A stretch of 12,100 bases of DNA from RGIG1959 sp045651865 (GTDB lineage: Bacteria > Bacillota > Clostridia > Oscillospirales > Acutalibacteraceae): contig JAZRTC010000121.1 of assembly GCA_045651865.1 (NCBI GenBank), positions 1-12,100 of the forward strand. The letters are read 5' to 3'. Below the pieces are notes generated by a model. It did no database searches and was not told where the DNA came from. It saw only the letters and a program-made list of their open reading frames with translations. The position numbers and the translations under genes were made by a program. Of the stretch, positions 5,932 to 12,100 are shown in pieces. Within the stretch, counting starts at the first letter, position 1. Every line of letters starts with the position of its first letter.

Positions 5932-7743
5932 TCAATCTTCGTCCAGCTTGAGCACCGCCATAAAGGCTTCCTGCGGCACCTCAACCGAGCCGAGCTGACG
6001 CATACGCTTCTTGCCTTCCTTCTGCTTTTCAAGCAGCTTCTTCTTACGGGTAATATCACCGCCGTAGCACTTGGCAAGCACATCCTTGCGCATCGCGCGG
6101 ACGGTCTCGCGGGCGATGACCTTGCCGCCGATTGCCGCTTGCACAGGCACTTCAAACATCTGGCGCGGGATATTCTCTTTCAGTTTTTCGCACATACGGC
6201 GGGCGCGCGAGTAGGCGTTGCCCGCAAACACGATGAAGCTCAGCGCATCCACCATATCGCCGTTCAAAAGAATGTCGAGCTTGACAAGCTCGCTCTTGAC
6301 ATAGCCCTTAAGTTCGTAATCGAAGCTCGCGTAACCGCGGGTGCGGGATTTGAGCGCGTCGAAGAAATCGTACACGATTTCGTTGAGCGGCAATTCATAG
6401 TGGATATCCACGCGGGTGGGGTCGAGATATTTCATATCCTTGAACACACCGCGGCGCTGCTGGCAAAGCTCCATAATGTTGCCGACAAATTCGTTGGGCG
6501 CAAAGATATGCGCGTCGGCAATCGGTTCTTCTGCCATCGCAATGTGCGCGGGGTCAGGATAGTTGGTCGGGTTGTCAATGTGAAGCACCGTGCCGTCGGA
6601 GGGCGTGATGCGGTAGATAACGCTCGGCGCGGTGGTGATCAGATCAAGGTTATACTCGCGTTCGAGGCGTTCCTGAATGATCTCCATGTGCAGAAGACCG
6701 AGGAAGCCGCAACGGAAACCGAAGCCGAGTGCCACGGAGGTCTCGGGTTCAAAGGTGAGCGACGCGTCGTTGAGCTGTAAACGCTCAAGCGCTTCGCGCA
6801 GATCCTGATAATGTGCGCCGTCGGCGGGAAACACACCGCAGAACACCATCGGGTTGACCTTGCGGTAGCCGGGAAGCGGTGCATCGGTGGGTTTTTTCGC
6901 CAGCGTCACGGTGTCGCCGACGCGGGCATCGCTGACGGTTTTGATGGAGGCGGCGATGTAGCCGACCTCGCCCGCTTGCAGAATGCCCGTCGGTTCGGGA
7001 CGGGAGGGACGCATCACGCCGACTTCGGTGACATCAAATTCCGCGCCTGTTGCCATCATGCGGATGCGGTCGCCTGTCTTGACACAGCCTTCCTTGACGC
7101 GGATGTACACGATGACGCCTTTGTAGCTGTCGTAATAGCTGTCAAAGATCAGTGCCTGAAGCGGTGCATCCACTTCGCCTTTCGGGGAAGGGATGTATTC
7201 GACGATCGCTTCCAGTACCTGATCAATGTTCAGACCCGATTTTGCAGACACATGGGGTGCATAGGATGCGTCAATGCCGATGATATCCTCGATTTCCTGT
7301 TGGACCTTTTCGGGGTGTGCGGCAGGCAGATCGATTTTGTTGATCACGGGCACAATCTCGAGATCGTGCTCAACGGCAAGATAGGTGTTGGCGAGCGTTT
7401 GCGCCTCGATGCCCTGCGAGGCATCGACCACAAGAAGCGCGCCTTCGCACGCGGCAAGCGCACGCGAGACTTCGTAGTTGAAGTCCACATGGCCCGGGGT
7501 GTCAATCAGGTTGAAGGTGTAGGTCTCGCCGTCTTTGGCGGTGTAGTTCAGGGTGACCACATGCGCTTTGATGGTGATGCCGCGCTCGCGCTCCAGATCC
7601 ATACTGTCAAGAAGCTGCTCCTCCATGTCGCGCTTGGCGACGGTGTTGGTCAGTTCCAGAATACGGTCGGCGAGGGTGGATTTGCCGTGGTCAATATGAG
7701 CAATAATACAAAAATTGCGGGTTTTATCGAGTGATGCAGGCAC
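5932..7743 (-). CDS. lepA: Elongation factor 4 (LepA), ribosomal back-translocase GTPase
   Basis: The 603-aa product matches LepA/EF4, a ribosome-bound GTPase related to EF-G that is thought to back-translocate or rescue stalled ribosomes. The G-domain motifs are AHIDHGKS (15-22), RGITIK (54-59), DTPGH (81-85), NKID (135-138) and SAKSG. They are followed by the EF-G-like domains and the LepA-specific C-terminal domain ending in GKKRMRQLGSVEVPQEAF. The start is the GTG at 7743: it has a full AGGAGGTG site 6 nt upstream and gives the normal LepA opening MPASLDKTRNFCIIAHIDHG. An ATG 53 codons upstream would overlap the DUF1015 gene and add non-family sequence. It lies 24 bp... after the DUF1015 stop (about 23 bp) and precedes murI by 23 bp. 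No key residue is missing. Confidence 0.97.
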   Translation of the reverse strand: MPASLDKTRNFCIIAHIDHGKSTLADRILELTNTVAKRDMEEQLLDSMDLERERGITIKAHVVTLNYTAKDGETYTFNLIDTPGHVDFNYEVSRALAACEGALLVVDASQGIEAQTLANTYLAVEHDLEIVPVINKIDLPAAHPEKVQQEIEDIIGIDASYAPHVSAKSGLNIDQVLEAIVEYIPSPKGEVDAPLQALIFDSYYDSYKGVIVYIRVKEGCVKTGDRIRMMATGAEFDVTEVGVMRPSRPEPTGILQAGEVGYIAASIKTVSDARVGDTVTLAKKPTDAPLPGYRKVNPMVFCGVFPADGAHYQDLREALERLQLNDASLTFEPETSVALGFGFRCGFLGLLHMEIIQERLEREYNLDLITTAPSVIYRITPSDGTVLHIDNPTNYPDPAHIAMAEEPIADAHIFAPNEFVGNIMELCQQRRGVFKDMKYLDPTRVDIHYELPLNEIVYDFFDALKSRTRGYASFDYELKGYVKSELVKLDILLNGDMVDALSFIVFAGNAYSRARRMCEKLKENIPRQMFEVPVQAAIGGKVIARETVRAMRKDVLAKCYGGDITRKKKLLEKQKEGKKRMRQLGSVEVPQEAFMAVLKLDED

Positions 7744-7749
7744 TGCTTG

Positions 7750-7757
7750 CACCTCCT
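7750..7757 (-). promoter_or_regulatory. Full-consensus Shine-Dalgarno fixing the lepA GTG start
   Basis: On the minus strand AGGAGGTG lies 6 nt before the GTG at 7743. This near-perfect match to the 16S rRNA tail selects the GTG over the upstream ATG in the same frame. It may compensate for the weaker initiation codon. Confidence 0.85.
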
Positions 7758-7766
7758 GTGTTAATC

Positions 7767-9032
7767 TTAGTCCAGTTCGTTCATCGTCAGACCCGTGATA
7801 AGTTTCGGGTAGAAATAGGTCGATTTTTGCGGCATCTTTTCGCCTGCCGCGGCGACACCCTGAATTTCCGACACGCGGGTGGGGTTGAGCAGAAACGCGC
7901 ACTGGAACGCGCCGCTGTTGACGCCGTCGATGGCCTCACCCAGTATGCGGGTATAGGTCAGGTTGATTTGCTGTGCCATGTTTTCCTTATCAATGCCCAG
8001 CACGCGTTCCAGAATCGCGGAGTGCAGTACATTGACATCCAGTTGACGGGACACATCCGATTCGTCAGGCAGGAGGGTGTCCATCAGCGCTTCATTCGTC
8101 AGCGTGAGAAGGGTGGCTTTGCAGTCGCCCGTGTAGCACACAAAGGCTTTTTTGCCGTCATCGTACGCCGCTTGCAACTTGGCATTTGCTTCGTCGAGCG
8201 ACAGGTCGCGCACGATCTCAAAATCCGCTTCGCAGGCGGTGAGCATGGCATCCACATCGAAATCGGCGAGGTCGCGGATGAGGCGGTGGGTCGGGAACAC
8301 GACAAGACCCGGATGGCTCATTTCCACGAGCATCATCATCACGCGGTCAGCGCCCGCGACGGGGATGCCGTTTTCCGCACGGTAGTTTTTGAAGTTGACG
8401 GCGGTCTCATAGCGATGGTGACCGTCGGCGATGTACAGCTTGACATCGGCAAAGATCGTTTGAATTGTGTCGATCGTTGCCGCATCGGTGATCGCCCACA
8501 GGCGGTGACGAAGACCGTCCTCATCCACCACATCGGTGAGCGGCTCAGCGGTCATCGCTTCGTCAAGGATCGCCTTGGTGTCCGCCTGATACAGCGAGTA
8601 GATATCGCTGAAGTTGAAGCCCGTCGCCTTCATCAGGTTGAGACGGTCGGTTTTGGCTTTTGAAAGAGTCCATTCGTGCGGAAGCACGACGCCCTCCGAA
8701 AACGGTGTCACTTCACAGCCAACAAGCAGACCGGTGATGTTTTTCTGATCGTTGTTCACTTCAAAGGTGATGTCATACACATAAAATGCCGCGTCAGCAT
8801 CGCGCACCAGCGTGCCGTTTTCGCACCATTCCTTGACGGTTTTGCCCGCCTCGGCATAAGGGTCGTCACCCTCACGCGGGAGTTCCAGACGGATAATGTT
8901 ATGCGGGTTGCGCGCCAGATAACCTTTGCGCTGTTCCTCGCTGATGATGTCATAAGGCGGGCAGATCAGTTCGTTCATCGCGCCTGCCTCGCTTGAAAAA
9001 CGCCACGCACGGAACGGGTGAATAGCAGCCAT
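7767..9032 (-). CDS. DUF1015 family protein
   Basis: The gene encodes 421 aa, about the usual length for DUF1015 (PF06245). Family marks are HPFRAWRF near the start, CPPYDII (24-30), LPHEWT (117-122), the signature ADGHHRYET (202-210), and FPTHRLIRDL. The protein appears cytoplasmic and soluble. The biochemical function is not established to my knowledge; the conserved Asp-Gly-His-His-Arg suggests a catalytic or nucleotide/metal-binding site, but that is inference. I chose the ATG at 9032, which has GGAGG 8 nt upstream; the longer in-frame start at 9065 would lie at the predicted transcript start. It is the first gene of the seven-gene operon, about 32 nt downstream of the predicted transcription start, and is followed by lepA after about 23 bp. 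Confidence 0.92.
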   Translation of the reverse strand: MAAIHPFRAWRFSSEAGAMNELICPPYDIISEEQRKGYLARNPHNIIRLELPREGDDPYAEAGKTVKEWCENGTLVRDADAAFYVYDITFEVNNDQKNITGLLVGCEVTPFSEGVVLPHEWTLSKAKTDRLNLMKATGFNFSDIYSLYQADTKAILDEAMTAEPLTDVVDEDGLRHRLWAITDAATIDTIQTIFADVKLYIADGHHRYETAVNFKNYRAENGIPVAGADRVMMMLVEMSHPGLVVFPTHRLIRDLADFDVDAMLTACEADFEIVRDLSLDEANAKLQAAYDDGKKAFVCYTGDCKATLLTLTNEALMDTLLPDESDVSRQLDVNVLHSAILERVLGIDKENMAQQINLTYTRILGEAIDGVNSGAFQCAFLLNPTRVSEIQGVAAAGEKMPQKSTYFYPKLITGLTMNELD

Positions 9033-9070
9033 ATCAAAAACCTCCGAAATCACATAATTATACAAAATAT

Positions 9071-9099
9071 ATTGTACCGATTTTTGTCCTGTTCGTCAA
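9071..9099 (-). promoter_or_regulatory. Sigma-A promoter of the DUF1015-lepA-murI-argS-DUF4434 operon
   Basis: On the minus strand, TTGACG (9099-9094), a 17-bp spacer and TACAAT (9076-9071) form a near-consensus promoter. Transcription should start near 9064, leaving a leader of about 32 nt. The leader shows no riboswitch-size structure. No comparably strong promoter was seen further down the operon. Confidence 0.85.
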
Positions 9100-9133
9100 G
9101 GTTTTTCTTTTATATTCTTAATAATATAAGAAG

Positions 9134-9163
9134 ACCGCGTTATGGATTATTCCATAACGCGGT
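9134..9163 (-). terminator. Intrinsic terminator of the DUF4886-dockerin gene
   Basis: A perfect 13-bp stem (9134-9146 with 9151-9163) with a 4-nt loop lies 10 bp past the stop codon. The minus-strand tail is T-rich but interrupted (CTTCTTATATTATT), so termination may be leaky. Readthrough would run into the promoter of the next operon. Confidence 0.8.
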
Positions 9164-9173
9164 AAAGAAGGAT

Positions 9174-11240
9174 TTATTGAACAAGCTGACGCAGGATGGA
9201 ACGCACATCGATGGTGTTGAGCCTGCCGTCGCCGTTGATATCGGCAAGCGCCTGTGCGGTGGCGTTCAGCAGTTTCGTGCCGCCGAGGTGGCGGAGGATC
9301 GCTGCGGCGTCGGAGGTGTCGATCTCACCGTTGTTGTTGATGTCGCCGAGGAGCTGTTGACCTGTCACATCTTTGGCGAGGGTGTACGCACTCCAGGTTA
9401 TTTCGGCACCGACCGTGCCGTACACCGATAGCGTGTAGTTATTGATGGTGATTGTGCCCGTTGCACCAAGTGCTTCCCGCAGGTCAACATAGGTATCCAG
9501 ATTTTCGGTGAAATCCACATTGGTACCCTTGACGATGGCGGATAACTGCACGCGTCCTGCTGTGCCGTCGCTCTTGGTGTAGTTGATATGACCGTTGCCA
9601 CAGCCGCCTGCCGTCGTCATTTTGAGGTGCAGATACGGTGTCTCATTCAGGTTGACGGTCTTGTTGATCGTCACGCGTACCGACGGCCACGCAATGGAGC
9701 TGTCTGCTGCACGCGCCATCGTGAACGAGCCGTCGTCGTTGATGGTGTAATCCACAATGCCGTCCGCCTGCACGACCGAGGTCCGGGCGGTGGGAAGCAG
9801 GCTTTCGGTGTCGCGGTAGATGCGTTTTTCTTCCGCTTTGCTACCGACAAAGAAGTAGCTCACCGTGACATTGTCGCTCTTGGGCGCATAGAACTTCATC
9901 TGGTTGATGATCCATTTGAGTTCGCTCGATACCAGATAGTCGCGCAGGTCAATACAGCCCGTCACACTCGTTGTGGCGTATTGTGCGCGGTTGTTGTTGA
10001 ACAGTGCATCCCAGGTTTCGCCGCTTTGAGCAAGTTTGGCACCGCCTTGCGAAGCATCGAGGAAAGACAGCCACGGCGAATAGTTGGAATTGCTGTAAAT
10101 GGAGAAGGTGAAGTCCGATCCCGCAGGAATCAGGAACGAATAATACAGATACGGGGTCTTTGACAGATCCAGTGTAATGCCCAGGCCGTTTGCCGTTTGC
10201 ATCGTGCTTTCCACGATCGGCAGACCGTTGCCGTAATCGAAATAGGGGACAAGATCCACCTTGGTGTTGACATTCGGTGCTTCCTTGGCGGCGTGCGCAT
10301 AATACGGATGTTCGGGGGTTGCCGCGTCGCCGTAGGGGATGTCGTCGGGCCACTCGAATTCAGGCATTTCAATAACGGAGGGTGTCACTGCATAGGGAGT
10401 TGCGATGGCATTGGTCGCCGACTCAATGGCGACATCGCGCATGTAATCGGTCATATTACCGGGTGCCCAGGTGATCTTTGAAATATCAAAGCCTGTCAGT
10501 GCCTTGAAGAAGGTCAGACCCGCTGTGTAGCGTCCCGTCTTCAGGCTCAGGTGATAGTTGTCACGGGTAAGCAGACCGACTTCGGAGGTGCGCGCATTCT
10601 GAATAGCTGTACCTGTCGGCGAGATGAGGTCGAGACCGGTGGTTTTTGAGATAAAGTCGCGTGTCAGTGCGCAGATCGCTTCGTAATACGCGGTTGTGTT
10701 GTTGTTGAAGGAATAGATCAATTCTTCGTGTGAGCCGATTTCGCCGACCCATGTCATATTGAAGGCGATCTTCGGGTTTCCGACGGCGTTGGCTTTGACA
10801 TAGTTGATGAGGTTTTCGAGATTGGCATAGGAGTCTTCCTCGGCGTAGCGGCTGCCGTCGCCCGTGCCGTGCTGGATGGAGATCCAGTCCCATTCTTCAC
10901 TTTGCAGAGCAGACAGGATGGTGTGTCCCGGGGTGATGGTCCAGCCGCTGCCCGTGTTGAGGTAATATTCATAGGGAGCGTTGTTGTTGACAGCATTTGT
11001 ATAGTGCTTGTTGATCGAACAGCCACCGTAATACAAGGTGGCGAACTTCACGGATTTGACACCGGCGTTCAGGGCGATGTTCGGCACATGCTCGGCAGTG
11101 TCCACAGCAAAGCTGTTGCCGATACACAGCACCTTGAGACTGTCGGGCGCTTGTGCAGCGGTTGCGGTCGGAACAGCAGTGATCGGTAAGACGGGCAGAA
11201 TCACGAACAATGAGAGTAACGCGGCTAACCATTTTTTCAT
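9174..11240 (-). CDS. Secreted DUF4886 SGNH-type hydrolase with type I dockerin
   Basis: The 688-aa product starts with a signal peptide (MKKWLAALLSLFVILPVLP..., probable cleavage near residue 29). About residues 35-260 match DUF4886 (PF16227), an SGNH/GDSL-like hydrolase family. The nucleophile would be Ser43 in CIGNSF, oxyanion residues may lie in YYGG (70-73), and the Asp/His pair is D227/H230 in RDNYH. Two beta-rich modules follow (about 325-480 and 490-625), which look like diverged copies of one fold. The C-terminus (630-688) is a type I dockerin with two calcium-loop segments, DINNNGEIDTSD and DINGDGRLNTID. This implies export and docking on a cohesin scaffold. De-esterification of plant or host glycans is plausible but inferred. 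The ATG at 11240 has AGGAG 9 nt upstream. The gene is monocistronic, with its own promoter and terminator. Its C-terminal half is paralogous to the neighbouring gene. Confidence 0.87.
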   Translation of the reverse strand: MKKWLAALLSLFVILPVLPITAVPTATAAQAPDSLKVLCIGNSFAVDTAEHVPNIALNAGVKSVKFATLYYGGCSINKHYTNAVNNNAPYEYYLNTGSGWTITPGHTILSALQSEEWDWISIQHGTGDGSRYAEEDSYANLENLINYVKANAVGNPKIAFNMTWVGEIGSHEELIYSFNNNTTAYYEAICALTRDFISKTTGLDLISPTGTAIQNARTSEVGLLTRDNYHLSLKTGRYTAGLTFFKALTGFDISKITWAPGNMTDYMRDVAIESATNAIATPYAVTPSVIEMPEFEWPDDIPYGDAATPEHPYYAHAAKEAPNVNTKVDLVPYFDYGNGLPIVESTMQTANGLGITLDLSKTPYLYYSFLIPAGSDFTFSIYSNSNYSPWLSFLDASQGGAKLAQSGETWDALFNNNRAQYATTSVTGCIDLRDYLVSSELKWIINQMKFYAPKSDNVTVSYFFVGSKAEEKRIYRDTESLLPTARTSVVQADGIVDYTINDDGSFTMARAADSSIAWPSVRVTINKTVNLNETPYLHLKMTTAGGCGNGHINYTKSDGTAGRVQLSAIVKGTNVDFTENLDTYVDLREALGATGTITINNYTLSVYGTVGAEITWSAYTLAKDVTGQQLLGDINNNGEIDTSDAAAILRHLGGTKLLNATAQALADINGDGRLNTIDVRSILRQLVQ

Positions 11241-11272
11241 AACGATCAACTCCTATAAAAATCGTTTATAAA

Positions 11273-11301
11273 ATCATAACATTTTTAATCAAGATTGTCA
11301 A
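11273..11301 (-). promoter_or_regulatory. Sigma-A promoter of the DUF4886-dockerin gene
   Basis: On the minus strand, consensus TTGACA (11301-11296), a 17-bp spacer and TATGAT (11278-11273) precede the ATG at 11240. The expected start is near 11266, giving a leader of about 26 nt. No operator-like repeat overlaps it, so expression may be fairly constitutive. Confidence 0.85.
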
Positions 11302-11311
11302 CATAGTATAA

Positions 11312-11351
11312 AAGAAACAGCTTATGCGCGTTTGCACATAAGCTGTTTCTT
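11312..11351 (-). terminator. Intrinsic terminator of the second dockerin gene
   Basis: A perfect 15-bp stem (11312-11326 with 11337-11351) extends to 18 bp with one G-U pair around an AAAC loop. It begins 9 bp past the stop codon at 11361-11363. On the minus strand TTTTATAC follows. It separates this gene from the promoter at 11273-11301. Confidence 0.88.
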
Positions 11352-11360
11352 GGTATAACA

Positions 11361-12100
11361 TTATGCTGTAACCAGGCTCTTGAGGAGCTTGCGGACATCG
11401 GAGGTATCTGCTTTGCCGCTTTGATCAAAGTCGGCGATGACAAGCTGCTGGGCATTGAGGGTGTTGTTGCCGAGCAGGTGGCGCAGGATGATGGTCGCAT
11501 CCGAGGTGTCGACCTTGCCATTGCCGTTGAGGTCGCCGATCAGACCTTGCGCTTCTTTTGCAAAGGCGAGTGCCGACCATTTCACGGTGTCGCCGACCAC
11601 GCCGTACACCGACAAGGTGTAGCTGTCGATGGTGACGGTGCCGCCGCAACCGATGTGCGAAGCAAGATCGACATAGGTGTCGATGTCGGCGGCGAAGTCA
11701 TTTGCCGTGCCGTCCACCAGCTCGGAAAGACGCACCGCGCCGCTGTTGCCGTGGGCGTCGGTATAATACAGGAAGCCGTTGGCACTGCCGCCGCCCGTAC
11801 TCATTTTCAGGTGCAGGTACGGTGTTTCGTGCAGATCAACTTTCTTGCCCGAGATGACTTTGACCGACGGCCACGCGATGTCGCTGTCTGCCGCGCGGGC
11901 AAGCACCAGCGAGCCGACCTGCTCGAGCACATACTCTACTTTACCTTCGGCATTGGTGATCTGATTGAGCGAAGTGGGGAGCAGGGAGACACTGTCACTG
12001 TATCGGGCGGGAGCATCGTCGCCGCCGTTGGCGCGGATGCTGAATTCGTTGAAGGTGACGGGTGCATCCGCCGCGCCTGACACAAACATCTTCACGCCCG
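11361..12100 (-). CDS. Dockerin-containing protein, C-terminal part (5' end outside window)
   Basis: The frame is open to the window edge; 245 codons plus the TAA are visible. The visible part holds the end of a first module (MKMFVSGAADAPVTFNEF), a full second module with SLLPTS, ARAADSDIAWPSVKV, ETPYLHLKM, DTYVDL and YTLSVYG, and a C-terminal type I dockerin. The calcium-loop segments are DLNGNGKVDTSD and DFDQSGKADTSD, both with Thr-Ser at positions 10-11, where cohesin specificity is set in studied dockerins. About half the residues match the C-terminal half of the neighbouring DUF4886 protein, so the two are paralogues there. The catalytic domain lies upstream of the window, so its enzyme class cannot be named. 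It is probably secreted, but the signal peptide is not visible. It ends at its own terminator. Confidence 0.85.
   Translation of the reverse strand, partial: GVKMFVSGAADAPVTFNEFSIRANGGDDAPARYSDSVSLLPTSLNQITNAEGKVEYVLEQVGSLVLARAADSDIAWPSVKVISGKKVDLHETPYLHLKMSTGGGSANGFLYYTDAHGNSGAVRLSELVDGTANDFAADIDTYVDLASHIGCGGTVTIDSYTLSVYGVVGDTVKWSALAFAKEAQGLIGDLNGNGKVDTSDATIILRHLLGNNTLNAQQLVIADFDQSGKADTSDVRKLLKSLVTA

Noticed and set aside
6811..8663. Long plus-strand frames opposite lepA and the DUF1015 gene
   Set aside because: The minus-strand frames encode clear LepA and DUF1015 proteins with good starts. The plus-strand translations show no domain or start signal.
1..12100. CRISPR array, tRNA/rRNA genes, insertion sequences, integrase
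   Set aside because: I saw no regularly spaced repeats, no cloverleaf-like tRNA, no rRNA-like block and no transposase or recombinase motif on either strand.

Overview
The window looks like chromosomal DNA from a Clostridia-class member of the Bacillota, most likely an anaerobic, fibre-associated relative of the Ruminococcaceae/Oscillospiraceae. The evidence is the gene content: a DUF1934/YwiB-like gene directly upstream of argS, DUF4434 and DUF4886 proteins, and two secreted proteins ending in type I dockerins. Shine-Dalgarno sites and sigma-A-type promoters are also clear. Nothing here fixes genus or species. The core genes are G+C-rich; the first ~900 bases are visibly A+T-richer.

Left edge (1-911): a bidirectional terminator (27-65) is followed by about 200 bases without a convincing gene. 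Next come a small XRE-type repressor gene (minus strand) and a divergent 81-aa hypothetical gene (plus strand). They share a promoter region with an inverted-repeat operator. This pair lies between two exact 27-bp direct repeats (278-304 and 885-911). The right-hand repeat is one half of the perfect palindromic terminator (868-905) that ends the large operon. The arrangement looks like a small cassette inserted at, or duplicated from, that terminator.

Centre (906-9099, minus strand): seven genes read leftward from one strong promoter (9071-9099) to the terminator at 868-905. The order is DUF1015 protein, lepA, murI, a DUF1934/YwiB-like gene, argS, and two tandem DUF4434 genes that overlap by 4 bp. 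The gaps are 9-68 bp, with no internal terminator. The operon mixes translation (LepA, ArgRS), cell-wall precursor supply (glutamate racemase) and uncharacterised proteins. argS carries an in-frame TAG at 4242-4244, where ArgRS normally has a conserved Tyr, plus a Pro-to-Arg change three codons later, just before the HIGH motif.

Right (9134-12100, minus strand): a monocistronic gene, with its own promoter and terminator, encodes a secreted DUF4886 SGNH-type hydrolase with two beta-rich modules and a C-terminal dockerin. Upstream of it lies the 3' end of a second gene with the same C-terminal module and a dockerin, followed by its own terminator; its 5' end is outside the window. These look like paralogous cell-surface or cellulosome-type components.

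No rRNA, tRNA, CRISPR array, transposase or integrase was seen. The strongest leads are the interrupted argS, the repeat-flanked regulator cassette, the tandem DUF4434 genes inside a housekeeping operon, and the unnamed module shared by the two dockerin proteins.
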